Shown piece by piece: positions 43,970-52,820 of a DNA stretch of 64,000 nucleotides. The notes below the pieces were generated by a model that was not told the origin of the DNA, searched no databases, and saw only the letters and a program-made list of their open reading frames with translations. The stretch spans positions 62,001 through 126,000 of the forward strand of contig NW_005179134.1 of NCBI RefSeq assembly GCF_000350225.1, in the 5' to 3' direction. The stretch comes from Chondrus crispus. Its lineage: Eukaryota > Rhodophyta > Florideophyceae > Gigartinales > Gigartinaceae. Within the stretch, counting starts at the first letter, position 1. Every line of letters begins with the position of its first letter. Both the position numbers and the translations under genes were made by a program.

Positions 43970-45361
43970 TTCCGCAGCGAACAGCCTATCTACGAGTCGT
44001 CCAGGGCACGCTGTGAAAGGGATTTGGTCAATGAGGTGCAACTTCTCATCTTTGATGTGAGCCATCGATACGTTTTGCTTGTGGCAAACGGTCCGGATGA
44101 ATGGAGGCTTCCGGGATTTCTTTCTAAGACTGTAAGTATCACTCCGATACCGGAAGTGTGCAGCGCTGCTAAGACAGTCATTGGTATAGAATTTCCATTC
44201 ATTGTTCTTCGAGATTGTTACCGTGAAGAGTGGGACGTGGAAACCGATGATTGTTCAGACTCGGGAAGCCGCGGTATTCTCGTTGTTGTGTGCCATGAGA
44301 AACCTGAACGAGTGCCTTCTGGATGCAGTTGGGTGGGCATCACCGATAATCACGGAGCGGGTGTCGTCCATGTATCGCACTCGGAGAAGGGAGCGGAGCA
44401 AGCTATTCGACGAGAACTGGAACAGGCCGCAGCCAACGTTTCGCCGCCTCGACGGTTGCCTTGGGCCTCTGTCGAATGGCATCATGAAACGCTTCGAAAA
44501 GTGCGCGAAATATTGCATGGACACAATTTGCATGTGATAGGGGATCTGGTTCAGCTCCGTGCGTCATACAGAGGAGCCGTGCTAAAGATCAAGACGAATG
44601 AGGGTGATTACTACCTGAAATGCAGCCCATCCACGTCGAACGATGCTGGAGTCACGTCAATAATGTCAAGCGTTGCTCCTGATCTTGTTGCCAAGCCGTT
44701 GTTTGCAGACGTGGAAAGTCGTCAAATGATCCTTGCCGACCACGGTGACGAGACTGGCCTGTATAAAATGGACGATGAAGAGCGTAAGCAGGTGGTAAGA
44801 GATGTGGTGCGTCTGCACCGCGCAAGCACGGATGTGTTGCCCGATTTGTTGCAGGCCGGGCTACCATGTTATTCACCGCTGTGGATGCGTGAGAATTTGA
44901 CCTCACTTTTTCAGTCTAAGGAGCTTTTGTCTGTGCGTGAAACGGAACCAAGCCAGAAGCTGTCCAACACCAAGATCAAGCTGGAAGAATACCTGACGGA
45001 ACTTATTAGTTGGGAAATGCCTGATTGTTTGATACACAATGACTTGTATTTAGGAAACCTAATCAGGAAGAGCGCCGATGAGGGTCCAGGGTTCCGGTTT
45101 TTTGACTTTGACAGCTCTTTCGCAAGCCATCCTTTGTTTGATGTGGACTGGTGCAACCGGGAGGTGTTGGAGGCCTATGCACAGGAAATGGACATAGCTG
45201 ACATTGATGGATTGTACAGCTTGACCAAGAAAGTCCATGATCTTTCATGGCTCGTGCGGGTATATAGATACATGGACAGGGCTAGGGAAGCGGAAGACGG
45301 TGCTCCCCGGGAAGACGTCCTCTATTGTCTCGAGGAAAGTTTTCGTTTCTTGCTGAGCTGA
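43970..45361 (+). CDS. Nudix-like/APH-kinase fusion protein
   Basis: A 463-residue protein from the ATG at 43970; the frame extends upstream to a GTG at 43874. The N-terminal 150 residues (VQLLIFDVSHRYVLLVANGPDEWRLPGFL..) have the start of a Nudix fold, but no G-x5-E-x7-REUxEE box, so hydrolase activity is doubtful. The C-terminal 260 residues are an aminoglycoside/choline-kinase-like (APH) domain. DYYLKC supplies the ATP-binding Lys, CLIHNDLYLGNLI the HxDxxxxN catalytic loop, and FRFFDFDSSF the metal-binding Asp. This predicts phosphorylation of a small molecule or peptide in the cytosol; substrate unknown. Bacteria have similar fusions, so horizontal origin is possible. GC content is lower than in the host genes at 24 and 39 kb. 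Confidence 0.8.
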   Translation, partial: FRSEQPIYESSRARCERDLVNEVQLLIFDVSHRYVLLVANGPDEWRLPGFLSKTVSITPIPEVCSAAKTVIGIEFPFIVLRDCYREEWDVETDDCSDSGSRGILVVVCHEKPERVPSGCSWVGITDNHGAGVVHVSHSEKGAEQAIRRELEQAAANVSPPRRLPWASVEWHHETLRKVREILHGHNLHVIGDLVQLRASYRGAVLKIKTNEGDYYLKCSPSTSNDAGVTSIMSSVAPDLVAKPLFADVESRQMILADHGDETGLYKMDDEERKQVVRDVVRLHRASTDVLPDLLQAGLPCYSPLWMRENLTSLFQSKELLSVRETEPSQKLSNTKIKLEEYLTELISWEMPDCLIHNDLYLGNLIRKSADEGPGFRFFDFDSSFASHPLFDVDWCNREVLEAYAQEMDIADIDGLYSLTKKVHDLSWLVRVYRYMDRAREAEDGAPREDVLYCLEESFRFLLS

Positions 45362-46600
45362 CTAAAGACGGAAAGGGTGACCACATATTTTTGGGCTGAG
45401 TTAACGTGTACGATGTGGTAGTCTGGGACGAGTGGTTCTGCAGCTGCCATTAGCTCTATGCGTTTCAGAATGAGTACAAAGAAAGTGCGAAAGTTTTGGC
45501 GGGAACATCACCGTCAGGATGACAGTGGAGGCATGAAAGTGTCTGGTTCTCGTTTTGCATGCATCGCCCGGCTTTATGAAACGCTAGTCCATCTTCTGGT
45601 AACGAGACATACGCACACTGCACCGCGGTCGCCGGATTGGTAGCAGACAGAGGACAAGAAGGGGCGCGTTCACTGGACACAGGGATAGGGGGCGCAGCGT
45701 TGGGATGAGTGCGGGCAGAAGACATGTGGTGTCTGCATCCTGGGACGAGACCGTGCGTATGTGGGACGTGGATAGATAGATCAAACTTCGTTGCGAGTAG
45801 GTAGAGAACTGGCAAGACATCACGGATCGAATTCTGGGGACGGCAGACATGAGCCATGTTCCTCATACAGGATGAACATGGTGAATAACTCCACGGAAGA
45901 GAAAAGTTGTGCAAAGGCTAGAGGACGGGGTCTGAAGCTGTCCTGGCTCGAGTGGAGACTACATTGGACTCACTGATTTGGCACGATCACGCAGTTGTAG
46001 TTGCAGTGGTGGCTAATCCGGTCGCTTCCGTGACGATAGTGGTCTAAATTGCGCAAAGCCATAGACGCTTGCCACCCCAGGCATTTGTGTTGTGTTGCTT
46101 TGGTGCGTCATAGTACTTGAGGGGGGTGGTGTTCATTCTGGTGATACGAATGATTGAGAGTCTTGTTTCATGGCCGTTGCCAGTCCATATCTTTGTATCT
46201 ATGATCGATCAACCAGCTTCCTGTCACCACACAGTAATCAACTCTTGGAGGGCGAGCGGATTTGACCTGCGAATGTTCTACAGTTCTTCCGTTGCGAAGG
46301 CTTGTCCTTGTCCTTTGTGCAGACAGACGACTAAGAAATCCTCACGGCGGTGTCAAGCATGCGGACGAGAGCCACAGAGCCGCCATCTTCTACACGCCCA
46401 GCACCCAGAGCTTTTGTAACCCAATCACCCACGTGTTATACGTGGAGGTTGTTAGCTTTACATAAAGGGGGGTTGCCCAGCGTCCTAATTCAACGGCCAC
46501 CCCCAATTGTTTCGAAATAATTACTAAAAATCCAGAATCGTGTGTCCGAAACTCACTCTTATTCGCCCATCGCCTCCATTTCCACCGACATATCTCTGAA
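45362..46600. other. Spacer with WD40 relic
   Basis: No intact gene. The only recognisable part is the WD40 relic at 45684-45780, listed separately. Confidence 0.45.
45684..45780 (+). pseudogene. WD40-repeat relic
   Basis: Plus-strand codons read GHRDRGRSVGMSAGRRHV, then VSASWDETVRMWDVDR and a stop. This is one WD40 blade of the same GHTDSVRSVSMSGDGKRV / DETVRVWD type as the NB-ARC protein at 28505. It is a lone fragment without neighbouring blades. Confidence 0.7.
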
Positions 46601-46800
46601 ACTTCTGGATACATTTAAAAACAATTTTCACCAACTGATTTTACGCACAAACGCACCTTAAGAGCACCCCTATCGGTTTTGCTAAATTTGGTGGCTAAAT
46701 GTGTAAAATTTTGCATTTCTGTGCGCACCACTACAGTATCCGCTTAGGAATAAATTTGAAATTGAAGTGCCCTGATAGGGCATAGTGTACGAGGGATGCT
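46470..46800. repeat. MITE-like fragments with GGGGTGCCC ends
   Basis: GGGGTTGCCCAGCG (about 46467) and, inverted, GAGCACCCCTATCGG (about 46660) look like the two ends of a short element; AGTGCCCTGATAGGGCA lies at 46767. The same word CCGATAGGGGTGCCCTAAG recurs at 57511. Non-coding. Confidence 0.4.
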
Positions 46801-46984
46801 AGGATCCGTGAGCACGGGTAACATGCAGCGGGTAACAGCTCATACGCCCCATACAACGGGCCACTGCCAAAAATTAAAAATGCGCGAATACAGAAATTAT
46901 TTAAAATTATGAGTTGACATTCAGGAATCTATACATTAGTTTAACACATTATTTAATAACATATTATTTTAACACATTATTTAA

Positions 46985-47095
46985 TAAATTCGCATTCATG
47001 AAGAATTGAACTCGCGACCAAAAGAAAAGGGTAGCAGGGGAGTGGTACCGAAGCACACCACCCCTGCTAAAACCCCTTCTCCGTCGTCCCGCCTT
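46985..47095 (-). other. tRNA-like SINE candidate
   Basis: On the minus strand an A-box-like TAGCAGGGGTGG is followed about 55 bases later by a B-box-like GAGTTCAATTC, then by an AT-rich repetitive stretch (46930-46980). A strong hairpin (GCAGGGG..CTCCCCTGC) covers the first part. Possible SINE head and tail; weak. Confidence 0.3.
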
Positions 47096-47339
47096 CGCGT
47101 GTGCACCACTCCCGCCCGACCTTTCTGGCGGTAGCAGTAGTAAATTTCCAACCAATTTATACCAGACCATCTCGTGCTACAGTACCGACCCCCAAAAAAT
47201 AAATTGCGGAAGGATCATTCGTAGTGGGATGACAGGCTGAAAGCAGCGATTCCGCCGTTTTTAGCCAGTCTTTCTATCATGTTTCGCGCACAACTTTTTA
47301 ACATATCTTTTTTTATAGACACACACACACACATGGCGA

Positions 47340-48110
47340 CAAAGAAGTCGTCTTCCCCCCGCTCCCCTCGCCCGCCGCACCCGCTGCACGCCGCCGCGCT
47401 CGCACTGTATGCCGTCATGGGTTTGGGATAATTCATCGCCACAACATCGTCCGTAACGTCCTCGCCCGCCATGCTTTTCGCGCTGCCGGTCTACAGTGCG
47501 ACTTAGAAGTCCCCTTTCTGCTGCCTGATACTGCGCGACGCCCCGCTGACCTCCTCGTCCAACCCCCCGCTCCTCCCTCTGGTGCACCTCCCGATCACCC
47601 TACCGCATATGATGTCACAATTCGCTCTCCCTACCGCTCTGGCGCTCTCTCTGCCGCTGCTCGCAACCTTGCCGGTGCAGCTGAGGCCGGAGATACTGAA
47701 AAGCTCCGGTCTCACGCTCGCGCTGTGCGCGATGCCTACCATCTACAATCAGATGCCCCGCTTCCTCCCCTTGATTGGGATTTCGTACCCCTCGCGTTCG
47801 ACACGCTGGGCGCGCCTAGCGCGCGCACTACTGGCGTGCTAGGGACCCACGCTCACCTCATCGCGCGCCGCACGTCATCTACATATGGCACCGCCAAGCA
47901 CCGCCTCCAGCAACGCCTCAGTTTCGCGATCTGGTCAAGCGTCGCCTCTGCAACCCTCGCCCGCATGCCGTACCACGGCGCAGCCCTTTCCCATCCAGCC
48001 CAAGTGTGACCCCTTGACGCCTGCCCCGTCATTACAGCATCGGTCCCTCGTAGAATTTGAATAAAAATCGTACAAAAATAAATTTGAATAAAAATGCATT
48101 CAAAAAATAA
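47340..48110 (+). mobile_element. LINE 3' end (5'-truncated non-LTR retrotransposon)
   Basis: Plus-strand codons from about 47415 read HGFGIIHRHNIVRNVLARHAF, LEVPFLLPDTARRPADLLVQ, AYDVTIRSPYRSGAL and PPLDWDFVPLAFDTLGAP. This is the characteristic segment after the reverse-transcriptase core of algal and oomycete LINEs (RH..VR, RPADLL, DVT..SP, FVPLAFDT.G). It ends at a stop near 48007, followed by an A-rich, AATAAA-containing 3' tail to about 48115. The polymerase and endonuclease parts are missing, as expected for a 5'-truncated insertion. Confidence 0.75.
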
Positions 48111-48639
48111 ATAAATGATATTAGTAGGTACATGAATCCCTAGAATTGTATCTGTAAGCGCACCCCTCATGTACAGTATTGATAAATTTACCCCCCAAAA
48201 TAAAAGGGCACCCCACCTCGTCAGAAGCCCGCAACGACATAGTTGAGCCCTCCGCCGTTGTCGCCGACCGCCCGCCCGCCCGCGCCAAGCTGCCGTTGAT
48301 GGTGCAGGCTCCCAGCGTCCCGCCTCCTGCCACCGCCGCCCGAGCCCGCCCATGCAAGAAAAGGTCCCTCCTGCCGTCTTGACAGCTACGCCCGCTCCCG
48401 GCCCTACACTTACCGCCGCACCCGTCTCCCCTCATACGCTGAGAGTCGCCTTTGCCCCGGCCTCCCGACGCACCCAAGTGCAGAGTAGAGTCATCCGCAT
48501 GCCGCTCTACCGCTCCCCTGCCTCCCCCCCTCCTTCCTTCATGGCCTGCGACACCGGTACCCTGACCACCATCCGCGCGCGCTGGCTCCCGCGCCAGCTC
48601 ATCCTGCTTCCGCCGTTGCCGTACCTCGGGCTCCATCTC

Positions 48640-49114
48640 ACGCTCGGCGGAGCGCCCGCGCTATCCTCCGCCGCGCAAGCGCACTACCGACCCCGTGTTC
48701 CTCTCCTTCCCGCACACCCCCTCGCTCTGGTGCACCGTGTGGCTCTCGAGCGGTAACTGCTTGCCCATGAGGGTGTGCTCGCCGGGGTGGTGGAAGTGCC
48801 ACGCGAGGGCCCAGTTCCAGCTGGCAGGGCCGGGCCGAGCGTTTACTCGGCGCGCACGAGCTTGGGCTGCGGGGCCAGCGGCGAGACGCCGACCGCCGCC
48901 GGAAAGTTGAGGGTGGCGGATCTCGCCCGCACCGCACGCGGAGAACTCCTCGTCCACTGACGACAGGGGTCCGTGCCCGTTCGTCCGCGTCGTGTCGTAG
49001 CTGTACGGCCCGTCCACAGCCCTCACCATCCCCCTCCGGCACCTCGCCCGTCGACGACGACGCGGCGAGGGAAACTAGGGCCGAGAGCAGCAGCGTGCAG
49101 ACCTGGAGATTCAT
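48640..49114 (-). pseudogene. Alpha-carbonic anhydrase relic
   Basis: The minus strand begins with a signal peptide (MNLQVCTLLLSALVSLAASS, ATG about 49114). After a frame change near 49030 it continues GPYSYDTTRTNGHGPLSSVD, FSACGAGEIRHPQ, then WALAWHFHHPGEHTLMGKQL and PLESHTVHQSEG. HFH plus the His in ESHTVH are the three zinc ligands of alpha-carbonic anhydrases, which interconvert CO2 and bicarbonate outside the cell. The stretch between CGAGE and HFH is shorter than usual and diverged, and no C-terminal third is seen. The gene is dead or badly assembled. It is GC-rich like the host genes. Confidence 0.75.
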
Positions 49115-49261
49115 CGTGCGGGCGTTCGTCGTGTTCGAGCGAGAGAGTGAGTGAGATAGTGTGGGGGGAGTGCAGGGGGCGGGCGGGGTACAAATATGCA
49201 TGCGGCTGCCGGCGAGGTGTAAGATCCCCTACGCCGCGAGCGGATGCTACGGAGGCAAGAC

Positions 49262-49320
49262 CCCGCCTCATTCTCATCACCGGGAGGCAGGGCTCCCTGG
49301 GTGATGAGAATAAGGTGGGG
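49262..49320. repeat. Imperfect foldback
   Basis: CCCCGCCTCATTCTCATCACC pairs with GGTGATGAGAATAAGGTGGGG across a 17-base loop, with a few mismatches. It lies between the carbonic anhydrase relic and the kinase relic. Confidence 0.75.
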
Positions 49321-49439
49321 TACTGGGCGGGGCGTGTGTGGCGCAGCGTGTCCGGCGGGGCAGTCTGCCGCGGGCGGGCGGGGGCGCCGTACAGGCGTGG
49401 CGGCACACGGGGGGCGGCGCGAACGTTAGGAAAAGCAAG

Positions 49440-49905
49440 AGAGTGAAAGCTAAGGAGGCGCGCCGCCGCATCCCCGCCGAGATTCTCCTCGCCGTCGATT
49501 ACATCCACAAACTGTTCGTTGTGTACCGCGACTTGAAGCTGGAGAACGTCCTGCTTGACCTGGACGGCCACGTCCGCATCGCCGAGCCGACTTGGGCCTC
49601 ATCAAGCTGCTGGGCAAGCGGAAGCACCCGTCCCAGAAGCCCCAGCCGCCGCCCTCGTCCAACCTCCGCATCGCCCTGGCAAACCCCATCAACATGTCCG
49701 AGACCTTTTGCGGCACGCGCGAGTACGTCGCCCCAGAGATGCTCAGCGGCTGCGAGTACGGACAGTTGGTTGACCTCTGGGCCTTTGGCATCGTCCGACT
49801 TCAAACCGCTCATCTGCGGCTTGCTCAACCGCAACCCCAACACTCGCCTTGGGCTCGGCCCAGATGGGATTACCGAAATCGCTCTACAGTCTCACCCAAG
49901 GGCAT
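49440..49905 (+). pseudogene. AGC protein kinase relic
   Basis: Plus-strand codons give PAEILLAVDYIHKLFVVYRDLKLENVLLDLDGHVRI, then in a second frame DLGLIKLLGK and SETFCGTREYVAPEMLSG..VDLWAFGI, and back in the first frame DFKPLICGLLNRNPNTRLGLG. These are subdomains VIb, VII, VIII/IX and XI of an AGC kinase of the S6K/SGK/Akt kind. The N-lobe is absent and about 60 residues between WAFGI and GLLNRNP are deleted. The DFG is replaced by DLG at the frame change. It cannot encode a working kinase. Confidence 0.85.
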
Positions 49906-50168
49906 ATACGCCATTGGTATGACGTGCGCAGAGAGCGAATGGGATAGACAAATGCAGGACGAGGGCGGCCCGACATGAGGAAACGTCGCGTCGGGGTGCG
50001 GGGGAGACTGGGCGGGTGGTTTTCCAAGGGCGAAGTGCGGAGCGCGGAGCGGCAGGCTCGCGGCGTTTACGTAGGCGCGTGAAGCCGGGTGGCAGGCCAC
50101 GCGCGCTTCTCATTCGCCGCGTGGGCATACGTAGGCCCATGACTACAACAATAACGCTATCAATTCCT

Positions 50169-50176
50169 ATAAAATA
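50169..50176 (+). promoter_or_regulatory. TATA box of spliced gene
   Basis: TATAAAAT, 70 bases before the ATG at 50239. A good match in a fitting position with a pyrimidine-rich leader. Confidence 0.6.
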
Positions 50177-50238
50177 CGTCATAACCCCAACCGTCCAGTA
50201 CCATAACGCACCCGCCGTTTCCCTTTCGCCCCTCCCGT

Positions 50239-51663
50239 ATGTCCACGGACAGCTTCCTCAACCAACAATTGACAATGTCAATGTTGTCTGCCCCCCGCTC
50301 TGCCAGCACCACTGCGCCCGGTGCAGAGAGCGCCTTCATGACCACCACCGCCAACGAACCGACGAGTGTAGTCAATAAGGCGCCAGTCCCCGAAGCTCTC
50401 ACGAAGCCAGTCGCGGCGAAAATTACTGCACCTTCAGCAGCGCTCGCAGCTGCTGACGCTCTGCTGGAGGCCACGGCTGTAGAGGCTCTCGCATCAAAGG
50501 TAGGAACCCGAACGGCACAAGCACAACAACGGGCAATTCCAGCAGAAGTGCTGGACCACAAGAGAGACGTACGTCGCAATCAAAGCTCCATGATGCGAGC
50601 GGCAGTCATTCTTGAGGCAGCTTTCAAGCTGGAGTGCTGTGCCAGAGGCCTGGCTGGCGGTCAGTCGGAGCTAGCTGAACACGAGTTGGAATTCATGGCT
50701 AGTCCACCAGGGGGCAATATATGGATTCCTCCTACTCGCAACGCGTTTGGTTTCATGTCAAGGCCTGTGCTGAACACACAGGCAAATATTGAAAGGGCTG
50801 GTGGATCTTCATGGCGCACAGGGCCGTCGCAGTCAATTACGAATAACTTTTTTCATGTCGGTACACCGCATGGTACGTCGGTTGTTATGCTGTTTGCACG
50901 CGAACGCGTTTGAATGCGTCCGTCTACAAGTGCCTGTGAATGTAAACTACTGTACTAACGTTCAATTCCGCGTTCAACGTAACCACTTGCAGAACGTTTG
51001 GTCGTCGATAGACAGCCAATCCCCCCACCCGTGAACGCCAGGTTTTCTGGTCGTCGACAGGCGCTGCAGCCGGCAGCGGTACTCGAAGTTGGTTACCGCG
51101 ATCCCTCCCAAAGCTCCGGCAGAAACAATACAGCGCCGGTGAAAAATGATTTTCAGCAGACAAAGCTAGAGAATTCGAGCGGGCGGCGTTCGCGCGTTGA
51201 TCAAGAGCAGCTCCCTGCTCCCACAGGGATACCCAGTATGGCAGACGTGATTTTGTCATACTTTTTTAAGACAATCTATACAAAGAAGCCTTTGATAGAT
51301 TATACAACGTCGGAGAAAAATCGGCTGCGCAAATGGGCGACCGCGCATTCTAAATACAAGGCACTTACAGAAGCCTTCTGCGAGATACTTTTTCAGTTTG
51401 GCGACAAGGGTGCGGATTTGGAGCGGGGACTCAGTCTTTATGAGTCCTCCATTGTGCCTTTGCACGATCGTGGTGGTCGTGGTACAGCTGTCGTCAAATC
51501 GCGCGCTTATCTCAAATGTCTACGGGCCCCACGAGGAAATGGAAATAGCATAACTAAGTTTAGGAGCAGGGTGCGCGCTTCTACGATAAAAAGCGCTCTG
51601 GATAGATTACATGCAGCTTCCGCTCAATGCGCAGCCCGCAGTGGAGCTCGTCGAACTGATTAA
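50239..51663 (+). CDS. Spliced gene of unknown function next to recombinase
   Basis: Two open frames (50239-50913 and from 50998) become one 434-residue protein if the intron 50873-50992 is removed; the join keeps the frame. Start is the ATG at 50239, 70 bases after a TATA box. The N-terminal 90 residues are Ala/Thr/Ser-rich. The middle has helices (MMRAAVILEAAFKLECC, QSELAEHELEFM). The last 130 residues (VILSYFFKTIYTKKPLIDY, RKWATAHSKYKALTEAFCEIL) are mostly helical and end very basic (FRSRVRASTIKSALDRL), suggesting nucleic-acid binding. No family recognised. It faces the tyrosine recombinase across a GC-rich region with an assembly gap and may be part of the same mobile element. Confidence 0.65.
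50873..50992 (+). other. Spliceosomal intron with TACTAAC branch point
   Basis: 120-base intron: donor GTACGT at 50873, perfect TACTAAC at 50953-50959, acceptor TTGCAG ending at 50992. Branch A to acceptor distance is 34 bases. An alternative donor GTACAC at 50861 also keeps the frame. Confidence 0.7.
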
Positions 51664-52820
51664 ATGCTTTTTGCAGGTTACAACTGCAGGGCGCGCCGCG
51701 CTTGCAAAATGGGGCGCAGCCCAAAGGCGACAGTGTGCGCGGGGCCGTGGCGGTCGGCTACAGGAGCACCCCGCCTCGCACGCCTCGCGCACCCCCCGCC
51801 CTCCGTGCCGGCCGCCGCATGGCGGNNNNNNNNNNNNNNNNNNNNNNNNNNNNNNNNNNNNNNNNNNNNNNNNNNNNNNNNNNNNNNNNNNNNNNNNNNN
51901 NNNNNNNNNNNNNNNNNNNNNNNNNGTACGTTCTTCTGGCAAACGGAGAGCGCGAACGAAACTCTGGCGACTCGGGCGACGCGGTGGGCAGGGTAGTCTG
52001 GGACGCGGGCGGGGCGCGGGCGGGCGGGGGGGTGGTCGGCGCGCTCGCAGGGCGGGTTCGGTCCTCGCGCGAGAGGGCGCACAGGTGGGAGCGGCGGAGG
52101 AGGGCGAGCTTCGCGGCAAGGAGGTAGAGGATGCGGGCCTGGTCGGCGCGCGGCGGCCGCGTGGTGCGCGGGCGGCGCCACCGTGCGTCAGCAGGTGCTC
52201 CGGGCGGATGCGCACGGCGTGCTGACACTACAGGTCGCGGTGGAAGGCCGACACGACGCGCGACAGGGCGGCGTACGTCGCGCAGCAGGCGGTGGTCAAG
52301 ACGCAGGGCCGCGGCGTGCGGTGGCGACGCGACCCCGCGCGAGACGAGAGGGCGCTCAGCGCGGCGGAGAGGGTCGACGGCGTCGAGGACAGATCGACGG
52401 CCGTGAGCGACGGGGCGTCGCGCGCGGAGAGCGGGGGGGGAAAGGCGGGCGGCAGGTCACGTAATCCGCGTAGTCCATGGGGGGGGAAGGGGAGGGGGAA
52501 GCGAAAGGGGGAGGTGGGGATGGTGGGGGTGGTGGTTGGGCTTCCGGGGGGAGAGGGGGAGGGGTGTGTGGGAGGTTGGGGGGGTGCAGCGATGGAGGGG
52601 GAGAGTGCAGTACCATGGGGGGATGGGCGGGATATTTGGCGGCACTGAGAGGGTGGCGGGGGGTGGGCGGCAGGCGTGCTTGTACGGGGTAGGGTGGGCG
52701 TCTGTAAAGAGGGGCGTGCGCGAGGGGTTGGCGCGGGGGTGGAAAACGCGGTCCGCCGCCGACCGCCTGCCCGTTGACGGCTGACACAGGCGGCTTGCGG
52801 AACGCACACAAGTCTGTCGT
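51664..52820. other. GC-rich region with decayed coding traces
   Basis: Very GC-rich on both sides of the gap. Minus-strand stretches such as SLTAVDLSSTPSTLSAALSA and ARILYLLAAKLALLRRSHLC, in different frames, look like remains of a host gene I cannot name. The plus strand of 52430-52700 is an unusually G-rich tract. Confidence 0.4.
51826..51925. other. Assembly gap (100 N)
   Basis: Exactly 100 unknown bases, so the true size is probably not known. Features on either side may not be contiguous as shown. Confidence 0.99.
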
